DNA of 28,384 nucleotides from an uncultured Chromatiaceae bacterium (GTDB lineage Bacteria; Pseudomonadota; Gammaproteobacteria; Enterobacterales; Alteromonadaceae): positions 1-28,384 of the forward strand of contig CAMLSF010000029.1 of the NCBI GenBank assembly GCA_946482615.1, in the 5' to 3' direction. A model generated the notes under the pieces. That model had not been told where the DNA came from, made no database searches, and worked only from the letters and a program-made list of their open reading frames with translations. The position numbers and the translations under genes were made by a program. How positions within the stretch are numbered: position 1 is the stretch's first letter; the number at the start of each line of letters is the position of its first letter. This document shows positions 15,486 through 23,892 of the stretch, piece by piece.

Positions 15486-17200
15486 TGATGTTGCCAGGGT
15501 CCTCCTTGCAAGTCTCCATAGGCCAGCACTCCACTGCTGGCCGTAAAGCATTTAATCAGGACAGCTTTGGCGCTTATCTGCCAAAAGAGCCGGAACTAAG
15601 CAACAAAGGCATAGTACTGGCTGTGGCCGATGGCATCAGCACCAGCACAGTCAGCCAGATTGCCAGTGACACTGCAGTAAAAAGTTTTCTGGCTGATTAC
15701 TACTGCACCAGCGAGGCCTGGTCTGTACCGCACGCTGCCTTGCAGGTGCTCAAAGCCTGTCACAACTGGTTGTATGCACAAAATCGTAATGGGCCTTTTA
15801 GCTCAGACCCGGATAAAGGTTATGTCAGTACTTTTAGTGCTTTAATCTTAAAACAACGCCATGCCCATCTGTTGCATGTGGGCGACAGCCGGATTTACCT
15901 GCTGCGTCATCAGCAACTGGAGCAATTAACCAGGGATCATCGGCTCTGGCGTGGCAGCAGCAGTTTTTTAAGTCAGGCGCTTGGGGCTTGTGCTGTGTTG
16001 GATCCGGATTATCAAAGCATTCCTTTGCAACTGGATGATTTGTTTCTGTTGGCAACAGACGGTTTATTTGACGTCTTATCTCAGACCCAGCTTATCAAGC
16101 TGCTTGACGCAGAAGCAGATTTATCCCTGCTGGCCCGACAACTCACCGAAGCGGCTTTAGCTGCAGGCAGTGAAGACAATATAACGCTGCAATTGGTGCG
16201 TATTGATCAGTTACCTGCAGACAATAACTTACCCATTTGCCTGGATCAGCAATTACCTTTACCTCCTGTGCTACAACCAGGAGATCTGCTGGACGGTTTA
16301 GAGGTGATAAGGCCATTACAGCAAAGCAATCGCAGTCATGTGTATCTGGTGCAGGATACAGGCACAGAGCAGTTGCTGGTACTCAAGGCGCCCTCTACAG
16401 ATTTAGCTGAGCAGCCGGATTACCTGGAGCGGCTGATGCGCGAAGAATGGATAGCCAAGAGAGTGCACAGCAACCATGTGGTGCGTCCAGCCAGTATCAA
16501 CAGACCTCGTAATGCGCTCTATACCTTGTTTGAGTACGTCGAGGGCCAAACATTAAAACAGTGGCAACTGGATCACCCCAATCCTACATTGGAACAGGTA
16601 CGAGGTATTATTGAGCAGCTGGGGAAAGGACTGCAGGCTTTGCACCGCAGCGAAATTCTGCATCAGGACATTCGCCCCGACAATCTGATGATCACGCCCC
16701 AAGGCATACTCAAAATTATCGACTTTGGCGCAGCCCGGCTGGCCGGGTTACAAACGGATGACGAAGCGGCGGGTGAAATTCCGGGCACAGCCTTGTATAC
16801 AGCACCCGAGTATTTTTTAGGTCTGGCAGGCACAGAACGATCCGATTTGTATGCACTGGCTGTACTGACGTACCAGTTATTATCCGGCCGTTATCCTTAT
16901 GGCGCTGATGTGGCTCGTGCTAAAAGCATCAAAGCGCAGAAAAAGTTGCGTTATCAGTCTGTGTTCAACAAAAACAGCGAACTGCCAGTTTGGCTGGATT
17001 TAACCTTAGAAAAAGCCCTGCAACCCGACCCGAATAAACGTTACCAGGCTTTGTCTGAGTTTTTATACGACTTACGCCACCCCAATGCCGAATTTCAAAA
17101 ACCACTCAGTTTGATTGAACTGCATCCGCTTTGGTTTTGGCAATGCCTTTGTGTAGTGCAGGCGCTGATTATTTTATGGTTGATAGCAGCCCGTTATTAG
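15485..17200 (+). CDS. PP2C phosphatase / Ser-Thr protein kinase fusion
   Basis: A 571-residue fusion. The N-terminal PP2C domain (about 8-240) has metal-site residues FNQD (Asp26), ADG (Asp49), HVGDSRIYLL, ATDGLFD (Asp192) and SEDN (Asp231). The C-terminal kinase domain (about 270-535) has the ATP lysine in LVLKAP (Lys301), catalytic loop HQDIRPDN (Asp395, Asn400), DFG (413-415) and APE (440-442), so both enzymes look active; the loop reads HQD instead of HRD. A single transmembrane helix (about 548-568) ends the protein, placing the catalytic part in the cytoplasm. Such fusions recur next to nitrate/nitrite assimilation genes and, coupled here to the FNT channel, may control transport or NirB activity by phosphorylation. 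Confidence 0.93.
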   Translation: MMLPGSSLQVSIGQHSTAGRKAFNQDSFGAYLPKEPELSNKGIVLAVADGISTSTVSQIASDTAVKSFLADYYCTSEAWSVPHAALQVLKACHNWLYAQNRNGPFSSDPDKGYVSTFSALILKQRHAHLLHVGDSRIYLLRHQQLEQLTRDHRLWRGSSSFLSQALGACAVLDPDYQSIPLQLDDLFLLATDGLFDVLSQTQLIKLLDAEADLSLLARQLTEAALAAGSEDNITLQLVRIDQLPADNNLPICLDQQLPLPPVLQPGDLLDGLEVIRPLQQSNRSHVYLVQDTGTEQLLVLKAPSTDLAEQPDYLERLMREEWIAKRVHSNHVVRPASINRPRNALYTLFEYVEGQTLKQWQLDHPNPTLEQVRGIIEQLGKGLQALHRSEILHQDIRPDNLMITPQGILKIIDFGAARLAGLQTDDEAAGEIPGTALYTAPEYFLGLAGTERSDLYALAVLTYQLLSGRYPYGADVARAKSIKAQKKLRYQSVFNKNSELPVWLDLTLEKALQPDPNKRYQALSEFLYDLRHPNAEFQKPLSLIELHPLWFWQCLCVVQALIILWLIAARY

Positions 17201-17221
17201 CGAGCTGCCGCTTTGTTTACT

Positions 17222-18412
17222 CTAATATTTCGCCAGCCACTGCAACCAGAATTTACTGGTGTCTGTGTGTAATGAATTCGCCTGATAATCAGCATATTTC
17301 AGCAATACCGCGTGCTGAGCATTCAGGTTATAACCCAACTGTAAATCCAGCTCTTTGCCATAATCTGCTTCGCCCTCAACCGCATCCAGCCAATGATAAA
17401 AGGCCATCAACTCCAGTTGATCCAGTTTATAACCCAGTTTCAGGTATTTATCTTCGATGCCATTGGCCGGAGTCGCCAGAAACTTATCGGCAAAACCCTG
17501 AAACTTATGCAAAGTCGCAAGCGGTGTCGCAAAGCCTATGCTGTTGTCAGAACCTAAGACTTCAACTCCCACTCCACTTTGCCAGGCTCCGAGCCAAAGG
17601 TTGGCTTCCACAGTCCAATAATCTGCGTCATAGGAATTGGGGTTATCACCAGCATCCTGCTGCAATGCATAAGAGCCGTAGAGGCTATAACGGCTGCTTT
17701 GGGATAAAGCCTGGCTGTACTGATAATCCAGCCCTATGGTTTGATTGGACACTAAAGGTGCATCGTCAAACTCCATCTGATACACAAAAGCGCCAAGCTG
17801 ATGGTTAGTGTTCGGTTGATAACGTAAATCCAGCAGATGTAAATCCGAACTCCAGTCGCCTTGTGGACTTTTGCTGCCAAACACCCGGTTCACTTTACTG
17901 CTGTAGCTGTAATCCAGTTTGAGTTCCGAAGATAAACTGGCCTGATAACGCACTGCATCAAAGGTCTGTTCGTTTTGACGCCATCCTACACCACCGACAA
18001 AACGTTCATTGGCTAAGTTAATACGCTGACGGCCAATTTTTAGTGTCTGCTCACCGCTTTGATACATCACAAAAGCCTGATTTAAATCAGCACCAGCAGG
18101 GTCTGCCACCACAGGATAGGCTGTTTTGCCGTTAATACTGTCGTTGTAATTCTTATCCCCTAAAGCCGCTACGTAATCAAATTCGCCGCCTGCTGACCAG
18201 CCATGGCTGAATTTTTGCGTCAGGCTAAAACGCGATAACAAGGTACTGGCTAAAGCATTTTCGGCAAGGCCATCCTGGTCCACAGCTTCCAACCGGTAAC
18301 GGAATAACATTTTCAGTTCAGGGGCGGCTAAAGCGGTGGAAGCAACATCAGCAGCACAAACTGAAGTACAAGCGGCCATTACAGCCAAAGCGGGTAAAGA
18401 GTAACGACGCAT
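17222..18412 (-). CDS. Outer-membrane porin-like beta-barrel (alginate-export-like)
   Basis: A 396-residue protein with a Sec signal (cleavage after CAA, about 20), then a long stretch of alternating beta strands rich in Tyr, Trp, Leu and Gly, ending in Tyr (WLQWLAKY). It resembles the alginate-export / OprD-like barrels: KMLFRYRLEAVDQDG and LKIGRQRINLANERFVGGVGWRQNEQTFDAVRY match that pattern. It lies 97 nt after cobA on the same strand and so probably belongs to the nirBD-cobA transcript; here it would be a channel for nitrate or nitrite rather than alginate. Ligand is inferred only from position. It converges with the kinase fusion 21 nt away. Confidence 0.85.
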   Translation of the reverse strand: MRRYSLPALAVMAACTSVCAADVASTALAAPELKMLFRYRLEAVDQDGLAENALASTLLSRFSLTQKFSHGWSAGGEFDYVAALGDKNYNDSINGKTAYPVVADPAGADLNQAFVMYQSGEQTLKIGRQRINLANERFVGGVGWRQNEQTFDAVRYQASLSSELKLDYSYSSKVNRVFGSKSPQGDWSSDLHLLDLRYQPNTNHQLGAFVYQMEFDDAPLVSNQTIGLDYQYSQALSQSSRYSLYGSYALQQDAGDNPNSYDADYWTVEANLWLGAWQSGVGVEVLGSDNSIGFATPLATLHKFQGFADKFLATPANGIEDKYLKLGYKLDQLELMAFYHWLDAVEGEADYGKELDLQLGYNLNAQHAVLLKYADYQANSLHTDTSKFWLQWLAKY

Positions 18413-18509
18413 AAGGATTCCTTCTGTTGAGGTTAATTTTTGACAAAGCTTCGCCAGCTGACTGCTTTAAAGCAGCCAGAAAGCAAAACAAATAGGGTTA
18501 AGGGTTTAG

Positions 18510-19388
18510 TTAATTTTCTACTGTTGTTGCTTCTAAAAGACTCAAATCCACTTTCATCCGTTGCTTCAGCACCTCGCCCACCACTATCAGGGTTGGGCCA
18601 GTCAGTGGATGACTGGCAAGTCGTTCACTGATATCCACCAAAGTGCCCTGCAATTGGCTTTGCTGGGCTGTACTGACCTGATCCAACAGTGCTATAGGCG
18701 TATGATCCGGCCAGCCAACTGACACTAAACCGGCACATAATTGCTGCAAGCGGTTGAGTCCCATATACACCACCAAAGTGGGGTTAGAGCCATTGGCTCT
18801 GTACTGATAACCAGACCAGTCGGGTTCTTTAGCCGGGTCTGCAAACTGTGCTGTTAAAAACTGCACTGACGTCGCACAACCCCGGGCTGTCAGCGGAATA
18901 CCACAATAGGCTGAAGCCGCACAGGCACTGGTCACGCCTGGCACTATCGCAAAGGCAATACCGGCTTGCTGCAAAGCTGCAGCTTCTTCCGACACCCGGC
19001 CAAAAATCGCCGGGTCTCCGCCTTTTAACCGCACCACTAAACCACCTTGTTGACCGTATTCAATAAGCAACTGGTTAATCTCTTGTTGAGGCATGGCATG
19101 CCGGCCCGATCTTTTGCCCACAAAGACTTTTTTGCAGCGTCGTGGTGCTAGTGCCAACAACTCAGCACACACTAAAGAGTCAAACAGCAATACATCAGCT
19201 TGTTGCAACAAACGCTGGGCTTTGACGGTCAGCAGTTCAGGATCACCAGGCCCAGCGCCTATCAATACCACCTGGCCTTTACCTGCTGGTTTTTTCTGCT
19301 CTGTTTGGACTGTTTCACCTTGCCAATTCCAGCCGGATAGCCACTGCGCTGTCCAAGGTGAACGCAATAAATTACTGATTACACTCAT
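18510..19388 (-). CDS. cobA: Uroporphyrinogen-III C-methyltransferase (siroheme synthesis)
   Basis: A 292-residue SAM-dependent methyltransferase. GKGQVVLIGAGPGDPELLT (starting about 36), VVRLKGGDPAIFGR and PGVTSACAASAYCGIPLT are the SUMT signature motifs. It methylates uroporphyrinogen III to precorrin-2, the first step towards siroheme, the cofactor of NirB. There is an extra N-terminal segment of about 35 residues before the catalytic domain, with no clear domain; a shorter start cannot be excluded. Like most nirBD-linked copies it lacks the CysG dehydrogenase/ferrochelatase part. It is the third gene of the operon, 82 nt after nirD. Confidence 0.93.
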   Translation of the reverse strand: MSVISNLLRSPWTAQWLSGWNWQGETVQTEQKKPAGKGQVVLIGAGPGDPELLTVKAQRLLQQADVLLFDSLVCAELLALAPRRCKKVFVGKRSGRHAMPQQEINQLLIEYGQQGGLVVRLKGGDPAIFGRVSEEAAALQQAGIAFAIVPGVTSACAASAYCGIPLTARGCATSVQFLTAQFADPAKEPDWSGYQYRANGSNPTLVVYMGLNRLQQLCAGLVSVGWPDHTPIALLDQVSTAQQSQLQGTLVDISERLASHPLTGPTLIVVGEVLKQRMKVDLSLLEATTVEN

Positions 19389-19470
19389 TTTGCTACCACC
19401 CTTTCTTGTATGCTTTTTTGTCCTACGCCTTGTCCTTTGCCTTTATCGTGGATTTCTTTGAACCCTGCGA

Positions 19471-19830
19471 TCAGGCCGCTGATGCTTGTTGATTTTGTTG
19501 TTCAGCATTCAGCCATACCCTGCCCTGTTGCAGCTTGACGCCATAGACAGGGAGCACCACTTCTGGTTGTTCCAAGCACTGGCCTGTCGTCAGGTCAAAA
19601 TGCTGTTTATATAAAGGCGAAGCCACTACGATTTGCTCACCTATAGAACCTACAATCCCTCTCGACAGCACATTCGCCTGACCCAAAGGATCATAATTCC
19701 CGATCGCGTATACCAGTGGTTCGCCTTGCAGCTCTAACAAAAACACCGCTACCTGCTGACCATTCAGCAAAGCGCAAATACCGCTGTTTTCGACTAAATC
19801 TTCAAAAGCACAAATATCAGTCCAGGCCAT
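19471..19830 (-). CDS. nirD: Nitrite reductase (NADH) small subunit
   Basis: A 119-residue Rieske-fold subunit. The domain is visible from MAWTDICAFEDL to LPVYGVKLQQGRVWL, with the sequence NYDPLGQANVLSRGIVGS and SPLYKQHFDL. The Cys and His ligands of true Rieske proteins are missing, as expected of assimilatory NirD, so it does not hold a 2Fe-2S cluster. It associates with NirB in NADH-dependent reduction of nitrite to ammonium. Its ATG is one base after the nirB stop, so translation is coupled. Confidence 0.95.
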   Translation of the reverse strand: MAWTDICAFEDLVENSGICALLNGQQVAVFLLELQGEPLVYAIGNYDPLGQANVLSRGIVGSIGEQIVVASPLYKQHFDLTTGQCLEQPEVVLPVYGVKLQQGRVWLNAEQQNQQASAA

Positions 19831-19831
19831 G

Positions 19832-22393
19832 TTAGTTCTCCTCTGCTAAAGCCTTTACAGGCACTTCGATCACAGGAATTTGTTGTTGCCACTGGCGTTT
19901 TTCTTCAGCTGTAGCCGGGCGGATTTGCGCACGTTCTTCGACAAAAACTATGTTTTCATCCGCATCCGGGCTGTTTACAAACTGGCGGAAACGTTTCAGC
20001 GCTTGTGGATCGTCCAGCGTGGCTTTCCACTCACAGGCATAAGTATTTACTAAGGCAGCCATCTGGTTTTCCAGCTCTGCACCTATGCCCAGTTCGTCGT
20101 CGATAATGACTTTACGCAGATAGTCCAAACCACCATCTAACTTTTCCATCCAGACTGAAGTGCGCTGCAAACGGTCGGCTGTGCGGATATACAACATCAG
20201 AATGCGGTCTATGTAGCGGATTAAAGTGTCAGTATCGAGATCGGTAGCAAATAAGTCGGCATGGCGTGGCCTCATACCGCCATTACCGCAGACATACAGA
20301 TTCCAGCCGTTTTCGGTAGCAATAATGCCAATGTCTTTGCTTTGCGCCTCAGCACATTCGCGGGTACAACCCGACACTGCCATTTTAATTTTGTGGGGTG
20401 CACGTAAACCTTTGTAGCGGTTTTCGATAGCTATGGCCTGGCCGACACTATCCTGTACGCCATAACGACACCAGGTGCTGCCAACACAAGATTTGACTGT
20501 ACGCAGCGACTTGCCATAAGCCTGGCCTGTCTCAAAACCAGCATCGACCAAACGCCGCCAAATGGCCGGCAATTGTTCTAAACGGGCGCCAAATAAGTCG
20601 ATCCGCTGACCACCGGTAATTTTGGTGTAGAGGTTAAAATCGAGCGCCACCTGACCTATCACCAGCAGTTTTTCTGCGGTAATTTCGCCACCGGCAATAC
20701 GCGGTACCACTGAATAAGAACCGTCTTTTTGCATATTGGCGAGGAAGGTATCGTTGGTGTCCTGCAAACCGACATGAGGTTTTTTCAGCACATAATCATT
20801 CCAGCTTGACGCCAGAATAGAAGCCACAGTCGGCTTACAAATATCACAGCCCAAACCCTGACCATGGCGGCTCAAGAGTTCAGCAAAGGTTTTAATACCG
20901 CCGACCTGAACTAAATGCAGCAATTCCTGACGGGAATACGCAAAGTGTTCACAGAGATGATTTTTTACCTCCACACCACGGCTTTTCAGCTCGTCATCCA
21001 CGACGGATTTGAGCAAAGCTGTGCAACCACCACAGCCCGTACTGGCCTTAGTGCAGCTTTTGATACTGGCTAAATCGCAGCAACCAGAGTCCATAGCCGC
21101 CACTATGTCACCCTTAGCCACGTTATGGCAGGAACAAATGGTCGCGCTGTTGGGTAAGGTTAAAGCGGCCACAACAGCGCCGGAGCTTATTGGTAAAATC
21201 AGTTGCTCCGGCTGTTTTGGCAGCAGCATATCGTTTAAGGCATATTGCAGCAGACTGTCGTAGTTACTGGTATCGCCCACCAGCACAGCTCCCAGCAGGC
21301 GTTTACCATCTTTGCTCACCACCATTTTTTTGTAGACTTGAGCACGTGGGTCGGTAAAGACATAACTTAAAGCGCCGGGCGTTCTGGCATGGGCATCACC
21401 TATAGAACCCACTTCCACACCCAAGAGTTTCAGCTTGGTGCTCATATCAGCGCCGCTAAATTTGTGCTCGCCGCCTGTCAGTTGACTGACCACCACACGC
21501 GCCATCTGATAACCGGGTGCGACCAGACCAAAAATCTTTTGCTGCCATAAAGCACATTCGCCTATGGCGTAAATATGCGGATCAGAGGTCTGGCATTGAT
21601 CATTCACTACTATGCCACCGCGATCACCGACAGCTAAACCACAGCTGCGCGCCAGTTGGTCATAAGGCCGGATCCCGGCAGAAAACAACACTAAGTCAGT
21701 CTCTAAGTGCTCACCATCAGCAAACTGCAACTGATAACGGCATTCAGTGCCAGCCACTATGGCTTGCGTGGCTTTGCCGGTATGCACCTGCACACCCAGT
21801 TCGGTAATTTTTTGGCTTAACATCTGGCCGCCGCTCTGATCCAGCTGCACTGCCATCAGTTGTGGCGCAAACTCCACCACATGAGTTTGTAAACCCAATT
21901 GTTTCAGCGCATTGGCCGCTTCCAGCCCCAGCAAACCGCCACCTATCACCACGCCCACTTTGCTGACTGCTGCACTTTTTGCTATCGCATCCAAATCCTG
22001 CAAAGTGCGATACACCAGACAATGCGGCTGATTATTGCCCGGAATAGGCGGCACAAAAGCGTAAGAACCTGTTGCCAGTACCAGTTCGTCGTAATAAAAC
22101 TGGCCGCCCTGACTGGTCACCACCAACTGCTGTTCGCGGTTGATTTGCTCCACCCAACAATTTAAGCGGTACTGAATATTAGCCGCCTGATAGGCCTGTT
22201 TTGTCGTCAACGCCAGTTGCTCCGCACTGGTGCCGCTGAAATAGCCGGATAAATGCACCCTGTCGTACGCCAGCTGAGCTTCACCACAAAGCACAGTAAT
22301 TTGTGCCAATGGGTCTTTGGCCCTTAATTGATCGACAAAATGGTGCCCCACCATACCGTTGCCAATCACCAGAATTTGTTTGGTCTGCTGCAT
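19832..22393 (-). CDS. nirB: Nitrite reductase (NADH) large subunit
   Basis: An 853-residue cytoplasmic assimilatory nitrite reductase. The N-terminal FAD/NAD(P)-binding part (about 5-400; ILVIGNGMVGHHF, GVVIGGGLLGLEAA) takes electrons from NADH. It is followed by a BFD-like 2Fe-2S domain with Cys420 and Cys422 (CSCHN) and CTKASTGCGGC, then the sulfite/nitrite reductase ferredoxin-like and siroheme-4Fe4S domains with Cys636, Cys642 (CVGSTWC), Cys676 and Cys680 (CTREC). All four cluster ligands are intact. Length matches E. coli NirB. The ATG at 22393 has AAGGAT upstream. It is the first gene of nirB-nirD-cobA-porin. A leader terminator lies 50 nt before it. Confidence 0.96.
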   Translation of the reverse strand: MQQTKQILVIGNGMVGHHFVDQLRAKDPLAQITVLCGEAQLAYDRVHLSGYFSGTSAEQLALTTKQAYQAANIQYRLNCWVEQINREQQLVVTSQGGQFYYDELVLATGSYAFVPPIPGNNQPHCLVYRTLQDLDAIAKSAAVSKVGVVIGGGLLGLEAANALKQLGLQTHVVEFAPQLMAVQLDQSGGQMLSQKITELGVQVHTGKATQAIVAGTECRYQLQFADGEHLETDLVLFSAGIRPYDQLARSCGLAVGDRGGIVVNDQCQTSDPHIYAIGECALWQQKIFGLVAPGYQMARVVVSQLTGGEHKFSGADMSTKLKLLGVEVGSIGDAHARTPGALSYVFTDPRAQVYKKMVVSKDGKRLLGAVLVGDTSNYDSLLQYALNDMLLPKQPEQLILPISSGAVVAALTLPNSATICSCHNVAKGDIVAAMDSGCCDLASIKSCTKASTGCGGCTALLKSVVDDELKSRGVEVKNHLCEHFAYSRQELLHLVQVGGIKTFAELLSRHGQGLGCDICKPTVASILASSWNDYVLKKPHVGLQDTNDTFLANMQKDGSYSVVPRIAGGEITAEKLLVIGQVALDFNLYTKITGGQRIDLFGARLEQLPAIWRRLVDAGFETGQAYGKSLRTVKSCVGSTWCRYGVQDSVGQAIAIENRYKGLRAPHKIKMAVSGCTRECAEAQSKDIGIIATENGWNLYVCGNGGMRPRHADLFATDLDTDTLIRYIDRILMLYIRTADRLQRTSVWMEKLDGGLDYLRKVIIDDELGIGAELENQMAALVNTYACEWKATLDDPQALKRFRQFVNSPDADENIVFVEERAQIRPATAEEKRQWQQQIPVIEVPVKALAEEN

Positions 22394-22445
22394 TTTTCTA
22401 TCCTTAAGGCCTTTGGCGGCTGACTCAACCACCAAATTTTGCCCA

Positions 22446-22495
22446 TAAAAAAAGCCCGGCTCTGCACCACCAAAAGGCGGTCAGAAACCAGGCTT
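22446..22495 (-). terminator. Leader attenuator terminator of the nirB operon
   Basis: Read on the minus strand, AAGCCTGG pairs with CCGGGCTT (one G-U pair) around an inner ACCGCC/GGTGGT stem with a TTTT loop, followed by seven T. It lies about 50 nt before the nirB ATG and after the mapped sigma-54 site, so it must be overcome for expression. Confidence 0.88.
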
Positions 22496-22526
22496 CGTTG
22501 CCAGCGTTCAGCTTGCGCTCAACGCT
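22491..22526 (-). promoter_or_regulatory. ANTAR-type hairpins in the nirB leader
   Basis: On the minus strand a hairpin AGCGTT-(inner AGC-GCAA-GCT)-AACGCT (22503-22526) is immediately followed by GGC-AACGAA-GCC (22491-22502). The second has a hexaloop with A first and G fourth, the ANTAR signature, and its 3' side (GCC) is part of the terminator's 5' arm. Its stem is only 3 bp before a U-U mismatch. The first hairpin has a tetraloop, not a clear hexaloop, so the pair is partly canonical. Confidence 0.5.
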
Positions 22527-22554
22527 TAAATTCAAATTGTCAGGTCAAATTAAA

Positions 22555-22570
22555 AGCACAAAGAATGCCA
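22555..22570 (-). promoter_or_regulatory. Sigma-54 promoter of the nirB operon
   Basis: On the minus strand TGGCATTCTTTGTGCT has GG and GC ten bases apart, close to the consensus TGGCAC-N5-TTGCW, and shares the TGGCAT start with the FNT-operon promoter. Transcription would begin about 12 nt downstream, near 22544, giving a leader of about 150 nt. Confidence 0.6.
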
Positions 22571-22817
22571 GTTTATTAACTGGCTGATTTTATTGAGTAA
22601 TGGCTAATTTATGCGCAAGCAATTATCAAAAGCTTGCGTTGAATTGGTGCAAAACGGCACCGGATTGAGGCACGACATTTTAGTAGGCTTAGAGCCAAAG
22701 GTAATTTTTCAAATTGAGTTTTGCTGTCAGTCAATATCGGTAAAGCAGTAGAAAACACAAAACTGAAAGCGTTAAAAACATATTTAAAACAACGAATTGA
22801 ATTGCTACTTCAAGAAT

Positions 22818-22845
22818 AAAACGCAAATTTTAAATTTTGCGTTTT
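22818..22845. terminator. AT-rich inverted repeat terminator after the SIMPL gene
   Basis: A 10-bp stem, AAAACGCAAA with TTTGCGTTTT, with T-rich flanks on both strands, follows the SIMPL pseudogene read on the minus strand. The same structure is duplicated at 26104-26131. Confidence 0.7.
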
Positions 22846-22926
22846 GTCTCACCTGCAACAAATACCTTACTTCAGCGTATAGACCACATAAACAACAGCA
22901 CTGGCTTTCATAGCGCTGATTTCAAA
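22818..22926. repeat. Copy 1 of a ~110-bp dispersed direct repeat
   Basis: The region from AAAACGCAAATTTT to about CAAAGGGG resembles 26104-26214 base for base with scattered changes and one 3-base gap. It holds the last codons of the SIMPL frame plus the terminator. The gap is codon-sized, which fits two gene copies that diverged under coding constraint rather than a recent mobile repeat. Confidence 0.75.
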
Positions 22927-23591
22927 GGGGGGGGGTGGTAGAGCGGCGCGTCAAAACTAATAGAGTCTCCCTGAAGCAAATCTTTGCCAATCACCTGAGC
23001 TGGCTTTAAACGGAATTGCTCTTCTGGTCTGGTATTAAACTCGCTTATCGAATACACATCTTTGATCTTTTTACCCTGACTGGCTGCCATATCTTCTGCT
23101 TTTTGCCGGGCGTCTTTTAGCGCCAGCATTGCAACTTGCTTCTTAACGGCCCGTTCATCTTTCATAACACCCACACTACTAATGATGTTGGAGATTCCAG
23201 CCTTTATCAGTACATCAATGAATAGAGGATACTTCGCAGGCTCAGGCAAAGTTATATCCAGAGTCCACTCAACTCTGCTGCCTTTGAGTACTCAGACAGA
23301 ATTCTCATAGTCATACTCCTGATGAATACTCAAAGGCAAAGTCCGAATATGCTCATTATCTACACCCAGAGGCTGTAAAGCTAACAACAGAGCTTTGGCT
23401 TTTTGCTCCACCTTTTGTTTAGCAAGCTCTGGGTCCATATTCAACTCAGCAATTTCGACTATGGTTTTCACTTGGTCTGGATACACCAGTTGCTCCGCAT
23501 AACCTTCGACATAAATATGAGGTTCTGCTGGGATCACATTGGCCAGCGCGGGCAAACTGAACCACAAACAAAAACCTATTAGCTTTTTCAT
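22867..23591 (-). pseudogene. SIMPL-domain (DUF541/YggE-like) gene, broken by in-frame TGA and a poly-C frameshift
   Basis: The N-terminal part from ATG 23591 (AAGGAG upstream) has a signal peptide (LPALA) and the SIMPL pattern ending HQEYDYENSV. A TGA at 23292-23294 stops it. The same frame continues without a gap: VLKGSRVEWTLDITLPEP onward to PLYHPP, so this is a nonsense change rather than a frameshift. At the 3' end a run of nine C (22927-22935) shifts the frame into an early stop; one more C would give FEISAMKASAVVYVVYTLK, the family's usual end, stopping at 22867. Family members are periplasmic proteins of unclear function. Two lesions suggest a dead gene; a slippery run could also allow rare full-length product. 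Confidence 0.8.
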
Positions 23592-23892
23592 ATGCTCTCC
23601 TTGTCTCATCCGTTCAGGCTGTTATGCTCAGAGCTACTTGATCGATATTTTAGGGAAACACCAACTCAACCTATTGATATTTGAAACACAACGACAAAAA
23701 GCTACCTTGATACAACCCCCCGCTGTTCGAGCTTTAGTTTCAGTAATAATCCGTTTGGAACAGCGACAGGTTTTGACAGAACATAGGGAAAATCTTATTG
23801 CAGAAAGGTTAATAAATGAGTTAAATAGATTTATAAATCTGACGCTTAGTAAAAATCAGTACCACGAACACTGGGTTATTCAAGGAAGAATG

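Noticed and set aside
17131..17808. 225-codon ORF on the plus strand over the porin gene
   Set aside because: It has no ribosome site, is rich in Pro, His and Cys, and lies opposite a convincing beta-barrel gene; it is a shadow.
22634..22664. A second sigma-54 or NtrC site (GGTGC...GCACC) upstream of nirB
   Set aside because: GG to GC spacing is one base short for sigma-54, and the half-sites face the wrong way for NtrC; the site at 22555-22570 fits better.
23292..23294. Selenocysteine reading of the TGA in the SIMPL gene
   Set aside because: SIMPL proteins are not known to contain selenocysteine, no SECIS hairpin was evident after the codon, and a second lesion is present further on.
23539..23892. 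Long N-terminal extension of the membrane protein at 23893
   Set aside because: The first part lies over the start of the SIMPL gene on the other strand and has no start codon with a ribosome site; only the later part (23660 on) remains possible.
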